From the NCBI RefSeq assembly GCF_025290835.2, contig NZ_JAOCQD020000002.1:930001-994000 (forward strand): a stretch of 64,000 nucleotides of DNA, read 5' to 3'. The stretch comes from Aquabacterium sp. OR-4. GTDB lineage: Bacteria > Pseudomonadota > Gammaproteobacteria > Burkholderiales > Burkholderiaceae_C. Position 1 is the stretch's first letter; the number at the start of each line of letters is the position of its first letter. Positions 33,938 through 40,669 of this stretch are shown here, in pieces. Below the pieces are notes generated by a model. The model was given only the letters and a program-made list of their open reading frames with translations, did no database searches and was not told where the DNA came from. The translations under genes were made by a program, and so were the position numbers.

Positions 33938-34707
33938 TGCCCTCTGCCCTGCCCCCATGCGCCCCGCGCACCCACGGCTACGCCCCGCGCACCCACGGCC
34001 TCGCCCGGCGCACCCTTGGCCGTGCCACCGCGCGCAGCCTGCTGGCCATCACCCTGCTGGGCGGCCAGGCCGCGCTCAACGCACAGGCCGGCCAGCTGCA
34101 GGTGAGCGTGCTGGACGCCGACGGCAAGCCCGCGCCCGATGTGGTGGTGAGCGCGCAGCCCACCGGCATCTGGCCCTCGCAGCCGCTGCCCGAGCCGGCG
34201 CTGATCGTGCAGCAGGGCAGCAAGTTTCTGCCCTATGTCACCGCGGTGCCGGTGGGGGCCACGGTGCGCTTCGTCAACCGCGACCGCTACGACCACCATG
34301 TGCGCTCGCAGCCCGGCGGGCCGCTGGGCAGCATTGCGCCGGCGCAGCAGTTCGAGTTTCGCCTCGGCGCCTTGCGCGGCGGCAAGGAAGCAACGCAGGA
34401 CCTGAAGGCCGAGACGGCCGGCGTGGTGACCCTGGGCTGCCACCTGCACGGCGCCATGCGTGGCCACCTGGTGATCAGCAGCACGCCCTGGGTGGCGGTG
34501 AGCAACGAGCGCGGCGAGGTCACCCTGCCCAACCTGCCCGACGGCCCGGTGCAGCTGCGCGTGTGGCACCCCGACCAGCTGGTCGAGCAGCCGGTGATGC
34601 GGGTGCAGGCGGCCGGCCAGGCCAGCGCCGAGGCGCGGCTGAACTTCGCACCCAAGCCGCGCCGCAGCCCGCCCACGCCGCCGCGCGACTACAACACCAC
34701 CTACTGA
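33934..34707 (+). CDS. Exported cupredoxin-like (plastocyanin-type) protein
   Basis: A 257-residue exported protein. The signal region ARSLLAITLLGGQAALNAQA is preceded by a 21-bp tandem repeat coding three APRTHG-like units, so the N-terminus is unusually long. The mature protein begins with a carboxypeptidase-regulatory-type strand (LQVSVLDADGKPAPDVVVSAQP). A blue-copper-type site follows, with YDHHVRS supplying one His and LGCHLHGAM supplying Cys, His and Met. Such proteins carry electrons or copper in the periplasm. The ATG at 33934 overlaps the dinB stop (ATGA), an odd pairing with a DNA polymerase. Confidence 0.82.
   Translation: MMPSALPPCAPRTHGYAPRTHGLARRTLGRATARSLLAITLLGGQAALNAQAGQLQVSVLDADGKPAPDVVVSAQPTGIWPSQPLPEPALIVQQGSKFLPYVTAVPVGATVRFVNRDRYDHHVRSQPGGPLGSIAPAQQFEFRLGALRGGKEATQDLKAETAGVVTLGCHLHGAMRGHLVISSTPWVAVSNERGEVTLPNLPDGPVQLRVWHPDQLVEQPVMRVQAAGQASAEARLNFAPKPRRSPPTPPRDYNTTY
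33961..34023 (+). repeat. 21-bp tandem repeat, three copies, in the cupredoxin N-terminus
   Basis: Units at 33961-33981, 33982-34002 and 34003-34023 share the pattern GCCCCGCGCACCCACGGC plus three bases; the third is diverged. They encode APRTHGY, APRTHGL and ARRTLGR ahead of the signal peptide. Confidence 0.8.
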
Positions 34708-34730
34708 TTGCGCCCGCGGCGGGGCCGGCG

Positions 34731-35180
34731 CTACGCGGTCGGTTCGCTGCCCGCCCCGGCGCGGCGCGGCGCCCCGGGCAGGCGCGTGGGCAGACGCCAC
34801 ATCCACCAGGCCACCACGGCACAGCAGGCGGCCGGCACCCAGCACCAGCGCAGCGGCAGCCGCAGGCCGCCCAGCACGCAGCCGATGGCCATCATCGTCC
34901 AGGCCAGCTGCTTGGCGCGCAGCGGGATCGCCCGGTGCTCGCGCCAGTCGCGCACCATCGGCCCGAAGCGCGGGTGCCCCAGCAGCCAGGCCTCGCAGCG
35001 CTTGCTGCCGCGCGCAAAGCAGAACGCCGCCAGCAGCACGAAGGGCGTGGTGGGCAGCAGCGGCACGAAGATGCCCACGATGCCGGTGAGCAGGCTGGCC
35101 AGACCGGCCAGCAGCCACAGCACCCGCGCCCACAGCGGCTGGCGGGGCGCCTGCGCAGGCGGCGTGTCGGGCAGGCTCAT
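34731..35180 (-). CDS. YbaN/DUF454 family membrane protein
   Basis: A 149-residue inner-membrane protein of the YbaN family. The signature is LWLLAGLASLLTGIVGIFVPLLPTTPFVLLAAFCFARGS (described here in two parts around the LPTTPF core), followed by WLLGHPRFGPMVRDWREHRAIP and two more membrane segments. Function is unknown; some family members lie near phosphatidylserine or heme genes. The ATG at 35180 is used. It is divergent from the hemerythrin gene and convergent with the cupredoxin gene. Confidence 0.88.
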   Translation of the reverse strand: MSLPDTPPAQAPRQPLWARVLWLLAGLASLLTGIVGIFVPLLPTTPFVLLAAFCFARGSKRCEAWLLGHPRFGPMVRDWREHRAIPLRAKQLAWTMMAIGCVLGGLRLPLRWCWVPAACCAVVAWWMWRLPTRLPGAPRRAGAGSEPTA

Positions 35181-35304
35181 GGCAGCGATGCTATCCGCCC
35201 CGGCCGGCCCTTGCGCTGCCACAAGCGCAGGCCACCGGCCGCGGCGCGGCGGCGCACGGCGCCTGCTACGCTCGCGCCTCTGCCAAAGCCCTGACCCGAT
35301 AGCC

Positions 35305-35811
35305 ATGTCCACTCTCGCCTGGAGCGCCGATCTCGCCCTCGACCACCCCCGCATGGACGGCACGCACGAGGAGTTCGTGGCCCTGCTGGCCGACACCGAG
35401 GCCGCCTTGACGCTGGACGAGGCCACGCTGCTGACGCGCTGGACCACGCTGTGCGAGCACACGGTCGAGCATTTCGGCCAGGAAGACCGCTGGATGCAGG
35501 CCACCGGCTTTGCGCCCGAAAACTGCCACACCTTCCAGCACAAGGCCGTGCTCGACGTGATGCTCGAATGCGCCAAGCGCGCCCGCGAGCAGGCCGATTT
35601 CGAGCCGCTGCGCCTGGCCGTGGGCGAGCTGGCGATCTGGTTTCCGCAGCACGCCCGGCAGATGGACGCCGCCCTCGCCCAGCACATGGCCCTGGTCGGC
35701 TTCGACCCCGAGACCGGCCGCTGCGCGGTGACGCTGGACGGCAATGGCGAACCGCTGCGCGAGCCGGCGCTCGAGCCGATCACCGGCTGCGGCGGCAGCA
35801 GCTGCGGCTGA
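35305..35811 (+). CDS. Bacteriohemerythrin-like protein
   Basis: A 168-residue hemerythrin-domain protein that binds oxygen at a di-iron centre. Ligand-type residues are in DHPRMDGTHEEF, EHTVEHFGQED, CHTFQHKAVLD and FPQHARQMDAAL, spaced as in the family. A Gly/Ser/Cys tail (GCGGSSCG) ends the protein. It may sense or store oxygen; no signalling domain is fused to it. It starts at an ATG 124 bp away from the divergent ybaN-like gene. Confidence 0.9.
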   Translation: MSTLAWSADLALDHPRMDGTHEEFVALLADTEAALTLDEATLLTRWTTLCEHTVEHFGQEDRWMQATGFAPENCHTFQHKAVLDVMLECAKRAREQADFEPLRLAVGELAIWFPQHARQMDAALAQHMALVGFDPETGRCAVTLDGNGEPLREPALEPITGCGGSSCG

Positions 35812-35905
35812 CAACCCCAGCCCCCGCGGCCCCCGCCGCGCCTGACGGCCGCGACGTCGCTGCGCGGCAGCGCACCCGCGCCCCGCAGGCCGACAATCGC
35901 CGGCC

Positions 35906-36901
35906 ATGACCGCGCCCCCCGTCCACCCGCACGACCTGCGCTTTCCGTCCATCGACGGCCTGCGCGCCTTCGAGGCCGCGGCGCGGCTGGGCAGCTTCGA
36001 GCGCGCGGCCGACGAGCTGGCCATCACCGCCAGCGCGGTGAGCAAGCGCGTGGCCACGCTGGAAGACCTGCTGGGCACGCCGCTGCTCAGCCGCGGCGCC
36101 AAGGCCTTGCTGCTCACCGCGGCCGGCAAGGAATACCTGGGCCAGGTGCGCGACGCGCTGGCCCTGCTGGCCACCATGCCGCTGCACCAGCGCCGCACGC
36201 AGCGCCAGCAGCGCCTGCGGGTCAGCGTGCCGCCCACCTTTGCGCGCCAGGTGATGGTGGCCGGGCTGGATGCCTTCTGCGCCGCGCACCCCGAGATCGA
36301 GCTGGAGGTGCTGCTGTCGATCCCCTACCTCGACGGCACGCCGCACGACAGCGACATCGAGGTGCGGGTCAGCGATCCGGCGCTGCTGCCGGGCTCGGTG
36401 GTGCTGCTCGACGACCGCGTCGTGGCCGTGGCCGCGCCGGCGCTGCTCGCGCGCCTGCCGCCGCTGCACACGCCGGCCGCCCTGGCCCATGCGCCGCTGC
36501 TGCGCACGCCGCTGGAACCCTGGACCCCCTGGCTGCGCGCCGCCGGCCTGCCCTGGCCCGAGCCGGCCAGCGGCCCCAAGCTGCTCGACCTGGGCCTCAC
36601 GCTCGAGGCCGCGGTGTGCGGCCAGGGCGTGGCGCTGGCGCGGCCCACGCTGGCGCGCCAGTGGCTTGAGAGCGGCACCCTGCGCCCGCTGTTCGCGCAC
36701 ATCACCGCGCCGGCCGCCGCGCCCTATGTGCTGATGCCGCATGCCGGCCACGGCGGCCACACCGGCAGCAGCGGCAGCAGCGGCAGCAGCGGCAGCGGCC
36801 AAGCCGACCACCAGGCCGCCGCCGCCTTTGCGCAGTGGCTGCAGGCGCAGTGCGCTGCCGCCTCGGCGCGCGCGGCGGAATGGCTTTCCGGCCTGGGCTG
36901 A
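35906..36901 (+). CDS. LysR-family transcriptional regulator (GcvA-like)
   Basis: A 331-residue LysR regulator with the winged helix-turn-helix SIDGLRAFEAAARLGSFERAA and TASAVSKRVATLEDLLGTPLL, and a C-terminal ligand-binding domain. A Gly/Ser repeat (three GSS units plus GSG, encoded by a 9-bp tandem repeat at 36764-36799) interrupts the domain near its end and looks like a recent slippage expansion. It is transcribed towards the 2-hydroxyacid dehydrogenase gene 78 bp downstream, its likely target or operon partner. Confidence 0.9.
   Translation: MTAPPVHPHDLRFPSIDGLRAFEAAARLGSFERAADELAITASAVSKRVATLEDLLGTPLLSRGAKALLLTAAGKEYLGQVRDALALLATMPLHQRRTQRQQRLRVSVPPTFARQVMVAGLDAFCAAHPEIELEVLLSIPYLDGTPHDSDIEVRVSDPALLPGSVVLLDDRVVAVAAPALLARLPPLHTPAALAHAPLLRTPLEPWTPWLRAAGLPWPEPASGPKLLDLGLTLEAAVCGQGVALARPTLARQWLESGTLRPLFAHITAPAAAPYVLMPHAGHGGHTGSSGSSGSSGSGQADHQAAAAFAQWLQAQCAAASARAAEWLSGLG
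36764..36799 (+). repeat. 9-bp tandem repeat in lysR (Gly-Ser-Ser)n
   Basis: Four 9-bp units, GGCAGCAGC three times then GGCAGCGGC, encode GSSGSSGSSGSG within the LysR effector domain. Confidence 0.85.
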
Positions 36902-36978
36902 AGATTCTTCCGCCGCGGCCGCGCGCGGCGCCGCTAGCATCACCGGCTGCCCCCTTGAATTGCCGGAGACAAGAGCCG

Positions 36979-38133
36979 ATGACCGTCATCACCTGCATCG
37001 AAGACCTGCGTGTGCTGGCCGAGAAGCGCGTGCCGCGCATGTTCTACGACTACGCCGACTCGGGCAGCTGGACCGAAGGCACCTACCGCGCCAACGAGAG
37101 CGACTTCCACGGCATCAAGCTGCGCCAGCGCGTGGCCGTGAACATGGAAAACCGCAGCACCGCCACCACCCTGGTCGGCCAGGCGGCCAAGATGCCGGTG
37201 GCCATCGCCCCGGTGGGCCTGACCGGCATGCAGCATGCCGACGGCGAGATCCACGCCGCCCGCGCGGCCGAGAAGTTCGGCATCCCGTTCACGCTCAGCA
37301 CCATGAGCATCTGCTCGATCGAGGACATCGCCGAGCACACCAGCGCGCCGTTCTGGTTCCAGCTCTACATGATGCGCGACCGCGAGGCCATGGGCCGCAT
37401 GATCGACCGCTGCAAGGCCGCCAAGTGCAGCGCGCTGGTGCTGACGCTCGACCTGCAGGTCATCGGCCAGCGCCACAAGGATCTGAAGAACGGCCTCACC
37501 GCGCCGCCGCGGCCCACGCTGCGCAACATCGTCAACCTGATGACCAAGCCGCGCTGGTGCTTAGGCATGGCCGGCACCCGGCGCCACACCTTCCGCAACC
37601 TGGTGGGCCATGTGAAGGGCGTCAGCGACATGAGCAGCCTGGCCGCCTGGACCAACGAGCAGTTCGACCCGCGCCTGAGCTGGCCCGACGTGGCCTGGGT
37701 GAAGGAGCGCTGGGGCGGCAAGCTGATCCTCAAGGGCATCATGGATGTCGAGGACGCGCAGCTGGCCGTGCACAGCGGTGCCGACGCCATCGTGGTCAGC
37801 AACCACGGCGGCCGCCAGCTGGATGGCGCGCCGTCGAGCATCAGCGCCCTGCCGGCCATCGTGGCCGCGGTGGGCAGCCAGATCGAGGTCTGGATGGACG
37901 GCGGCATCCGCAGCGGCCAGGACGTGCTGAAGGCCTGGGCCCTGGGCGCCCGCGGCACGATGATCGGCCGCGCCATGGTCTACGGCCTGGGCGCGATGGG
38001 CGAGGCCGGCGTCACCCGCGCGCTGCAGATCCTGCACAAGGAGCTGGACGTGACCATGGCCTTTTGCGGCCACACCCAGCTGCGCAACGTGGACACACGC
38101 ATCCTGCTGCCGGGCACCTACCCGAAGGGCTGA
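36979..38133 (+). CDS. lldD: FMN-dependent alpha-hydroxyacid dehydrogenase (L-lactate dehydrogenase LldD-like)
   Basis: A 384-residue flavoprotein of the L-lactate dehydrogenase/glycolate oxidase family that oxidises 2-hydroxyacids and feeds electrons to the respiratory chain. It shows PRMFYDYADSGSW at the N-terminus, the FMN/substrate residues in VAIAPVGLTGMQHADGE and LTLDLQVIGQRHKDLKNG, the catalytic His with Arg in SNHGGRQLDG, and the phosphate-binding WMDGGIRSGQDVLKA plus GARGTMIGRA. Lactate is likely but mandelate or related acids cannot be excluded. It follows a LysR gene and ends 13 bp from a convergent acyl-CoA ligase. Confidence 0.92.
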   Translation: MTVITCIEDLRVLAEKRVPRMFYDYADSGSWTEGTYRANESDFHGIKLRQRVAVNMENRSTATTLVGQAAKMPVAIAPVGLTGMQHADGEIHAARAAEKFGIPFTLSTMSICSIEDIAEHTSAPFWFQLYMMRDREAMGRMIDRCKAAKCSALVLTLDLQVIGQRHKDLKNGLTAPPRPTLRNIVNLMTKPRWCLGMAGTRRHTFRNLVGHVKGVSDMSSLAAWTNEQFDPRLSWPDVAWVKERWGGKLILKGIMDVEDAQLAVHSGADAIVVSNHGGRQLDGAPSSISALPAIVAAVGSQIEVWMDGGIRSGQDVLKAWALGARGTMIGRAMVYGLGAMGEAGVTRALQILHKELDVTMAFCGHTQLRNVDTRILLPGTYPKG

Positions 38134-38146
38134 CCCGGCGTCACGC

Positions 38147-39868
38147 TCAGGCGCTTTCCTTCTCCTGCAGCAGCCGCCACATCACCTTGCCCGAGCCGCT
38201 CTTGGGCAGGGCGTCGACAAAGTCGACGCTGCGCGGCACCTTGTAGGCTGCCATGTGCTCGCGGGCCCAGGCGATGATGTCGTCGGGGGTGGCGCTGCCA
38301 CGGTGCTCGGCGCGCAGCACCACCACGGCCTTGACCGATTCGCCGCGGTAGGCGTCGCGGGTGCCGATCACGCAGGCCTCCTGCACCAGCGGGCACTTGA
38401 ACAGCAGCAGCTCCACCTCGCTGGGCCACACCTTGTAGCCGCTGGCGTTGATCATGCGCTTGAGGCGGTCGGTGATGAAGAAGTAGCCCTCCTCGTCCAT
38501 GCGGCCCAGGTCGCCGGTGCGGAAAAAGGTCTTGCCGTCCAGCTCGATGAAGGCCGCCCGGGTGGCCTCGGGGTGGCCCCAGTAGCCCTTGAAGACCTGC
38601 GGGCCGCAGCTGACGATCTCGCCGGTCTCGCCGATGGGCAGCTCCTTGAGCGTGTCGGGGTCGATGATGCGCGAGTCGGTGCCGATGATCGGGATGCCCA
38701 GGCATTGCAGCTTGGCGCGCTCGGGCGGGTTGGCATGCGTGGGCGCGGCGGTCTCGGTGAGGCCGTAGCCCTCGGCAAAGGTGATGTTGAACTCGCGCTG
38801 CAGGCGCTCGGCCACCGCCTGCGGCATGGCCGCGCCACCGCCCGACACGTACTTGAGGCTCGACAGGTCGAAGCTGGCGTAGTGCGGGCTGGCGAACAGG
38901 TCGATGATCATCGTCGGGATGCAGGTCCAGTGCGTCACGCGGTGGCGGCTGATGATGCGGCCGGCCAGCTCGCGGTCCCAGCGCGGCAGGATCACCGTGG
39001 TGGCCCCGCCGGCCACCGAGCCCACGCAGCCGTAGATGAAGCCGGTGATGTGGAACATCGGCACCACGCCCAGGCTCACCGCCTCGGCACCCGAGTGGCC
39101 CCACACGCCGCCGCCCATCACGTTGTGCATCAGCGTGCGGTGGGTGTGCATGCAGCCCTTGGGCAGGCCGGTGGTGCCGCTGGTGTAGGGCAGCAGGGCC
39201 AGGTCGTCGGGGCCGGCGGTGTGGGCGCGGGCCACGTGGCCGGCGGCCAGCGCATCGTTCCAGCGGGTCACCGGCGCGGCGCCTGCGGGCAGGGCCGGGT
39301 CGGCCAGCAGCCAGTCGAGCACCGGCTGCGACGGGCGCTCGGCCTCGTCCAGCCGCTCGGGCATGGCGTCGGCAAAGCGCGTGGCCACGATGTGCTGCAG
39401 CTGCTGCGCGGCGGGCAGGCGGCCGTTGGCCTCGGCCACGATGCCGGCCAGATCGGCGGTGGTGAGCACCACCTTCGTGCCGGGGTCGGTGATGTAGTGG
39501 CCAAACTCGTCGGCACGGTTCATCGGGTTGACCGGCACCACCACGGCGTCGGCGCGCAGCACCGCATGCACCGCCACCACGAACTGCGGGCAGTTCTGCA
39601 TGAACACCGCCACGCGGTCACCCTTGGCCACGCCATGGGCCTGCAGCCAGCCGGCCAGCGCCTCGGCCTGGCGCTTGAGCTCGGCAAAGCCCAGCGGCCG
39701 GCCAAAGAACAGGTAGGCCGGCTTGTCGGGGTAGCGGCGGGCCGTGACCTCGAGGTTGAACCACAGGCTGGTTTCGGGCAGCACCAGGTGGCGGGGCAGG
39801 CGCTTGGGCCAGATGGCATGGTGCGGGCGGGTAGCGGTCATCGTCGACAGGGGTGTGGTGAAAGCCAT
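38147..39868 (-). CDS. AMP-binding acyl-CoA synthetase (long/medium-chain fatty-acid-CoA ligase-like)
   Basis: A 573-residue adenylate-forming ligase that activates a carboxylic acid with ATP and joins it to CoA. The P-loop LLPYTSGTTGLPKGCMHTH, the A5 motif YGLTETAAPTHANP, the A7 FFRTGDLGRMDEEGYFFITDR, and the A8/A10 lysine region KSGSGKVMWR are all present. The N-terminal part has NCPQFVVAVHAVLRADAVVVPVNP. The acid is probably a fatty or aromatic acid but is not determined by these motifs. ATG 39868 is used; ATG 39841 nine codons later is also possible. It is divergent from the 40169 gene. Confidence 0.92.
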   Translation of the reverse strand: MAFTTPLSTMTATRPHHAIWPKRLPRHLVLPETSLWFNLEVTARRYPDKPAYLFFGRPLGFAELKRQAEALAGWLQAHGVAKGDRVAVFMQNCPQFVVAVHAVLRADAVVVPVNPMNRADEFGHYITDPGTKVVLTTADLAGIVAEANGRLPAAQQLQHIVATRFADAMPERLDEAERPSQPVLDWLLADPALPAGAAPVTRWNDALAAGHVARAHTAGPDDLALLPYTSGTTGLPKGCMHTHRTLMHNVMGGGVWGHSGAEAVSLGVVPMFHITGFIYGCVGSVAGGATTVILPRWDRELAGRIISRHRVTHWTCIPTMIIDLFASPHYASFDLSSLKYVSGGGAAMPQAVAERLQREFNITFAEGYGLTETAAPTHANPPERAKLQCLGIPIIGTDSRIIDPDTLKELPIGETGEIVSCGPQVFKGYWGHPEATRAAFIELDGKTFFRTGDLGRMDEEGYFFITDRLKRMINASGYKVWPSEVELLLFKCPLVQEACVIGTRDAYRGESVKAVVVLRAEHRGSATPDDIIAWAREHMAAYKVPRSVDFVDALPKSGSGKVMWRLLQEKESA

Positions 39869-39898
39869 GAGCGGATGCCGAGCCCGCTGCCTTGCGCA

Positions 39899-39931
39899 GC
39901 GGAATACACCGGCGGTGCGCCGGTGTACCGC
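39899..39931. promoter_or_regulatory. Long perfect hairpin upstream of the acyl-CoA ligase gene
   Basis: TACACCGGCG (39905-39914), loop GTG, CGCCGGTGTA (39918-39927), enclosed by GCGG and CCGC with two bulged bases. On the minus strand it lies 31-63 bp upstream of the ligase start and may be an operator or a leader stem-loop. Confidence 0.5.
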
Positions 39932-40047
39932 AGCGCGCTGGGTCTGGGCATCCCCGCGAACCCGCGAAATGTCGCCCTGGCGACGCCGCCCGACATGCAC
40001 AGCGGAATACCGCGGCCGCGTCGCTGCGCGGCCACGTCGCCGCCGCC

Positions 40048-40124
40048 GGATCACCACGGCACCACCACCGGATCGCCACCGGATCGCCACCGCGCCACCA
40101 CCGCACCGCCACCGCACCGCCACC
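40048..40124. repeat. 11-bp tandem repeat (seven copies)
   Basis: Seven in-register 11-bp units begin at 40048, 40059, 40070, 40081, 40092, 40103 and 40114. Examples are GGATCGCCACC (twice) and GCACCGCCACC (twice); the others differ at one to three positions. The period is close to one helical turn of DNA. The array ends 44 bp before the start of the sulfite-oxidase-fold gene. Confidence 0.85.
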
Positions 40125-40168
40125 CGGGCGCGTTACCATGGACGCTCTGGTTTTTCGAGACTGCGCCG

Positions 40169-40669
40169 ATGTTCCGACGTCGTCTTTTCGGCTTTGCCAC
40201 GCTGGCCCTGCTCAGGCCTGACGCCTGGGCGCTGCCGTCGCCCACCGGCCCGGTGCTGCTCACCGTGTCGGGCCGCCTGCGCCAGGCCGGCGCGGCGGCG
40301 AGCTTCGACATGGCCATGCTCGAGCGCCTGCCGCAGGCCCACATCCACACCCACACCCCCTGGTACGCGCAGGCGCGGCGCTTCAGCGGCCCGCTGCTGC
40401 GCGAGGTGATCGCGGCCGCCGGCGGCCAGTTGCTGCCCGGCGGCACGCTGCGCGCCCGGGCCCTGAACGACTACGCAGTCGAGATCCCGGCCAACGACGC
40501 GCTGCGTTATGACATCGTGCTGGCGCGCCTGATGGACGACAAGCCGATGCCGGTGCGCGACAAGGGGCCGCTGTTCATCGTCTACCCGTTCGACGGCCAC
40601 CGCGAGCTGCGCAATGCGGTGTACTACAGCCGCTGCGCCTGGCAGCTCAAGTCCATCGAGGTGCTGTGA
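40169..40669 (+). CDS. Exported sulfite-oxidase-fold (molybdopterin-binding-like) protein lacking the cofactor cysteine
   Basis: A 166-residue protein with a short signal-like N-terminus (FRRRLFGFATLALLRPDAWA). The body follows the oxidoreductase molybdopterin-binding fold: RRFSGPLLREVIAAAG, LNDYAVEIPANDAL, LMDDKPMPVRDKGPLFIVYPFD. The family's Mo-ligating cysteine is absent: the equivalent region reads THTPWYAQARRFSG, and the only Cys (156) is near the C-terminus. It therefore probably does not carry molybdenum. It overlaps the hybrid kinase start (GTGA), so a periplasmic input subunit for that kinase is a reasonable guess. Confidence 0.82.
   Translation: MFRRRLFGFATLALLRPDAWALPSPTGPVLLTVSGRLRQAGAAASFDMAMLERLPQAHIHTHTPWYAQARRFSGPLLREVIAAAGGQLLPGGTLRARALNDYAVEIPANDALRYDIVLARLMDDKPMPVRDKGPLFIVYPFDGHRELRNAVYYSRCAWQLKSIEVL

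Larger units (their letters stand above)
39869..40168. other. 300-bp divergent intergenic region rich in repeats
   Basis: No gene is seen. The region contains a strong hairpin (39899-39931), a second AGCGGAATACCGCGG segment at 40011-40025 that resembles the left arm of that hairpin, and an 11-bp tandem repeat array (40048-40124). Promoters for the acyl-CoA ligase and for the 40169 operon should lie here, but I could not assign -10/-35 boxes. Confidence 0.5.

Noticed and set aside
40048..40124. 11-bp repeat array as a CRISPR or plasmid-type iteron origin
   Set aside because: There are no spacers and no replication initiator gene nearby; the context is an ordinary chromosomal promoter region.
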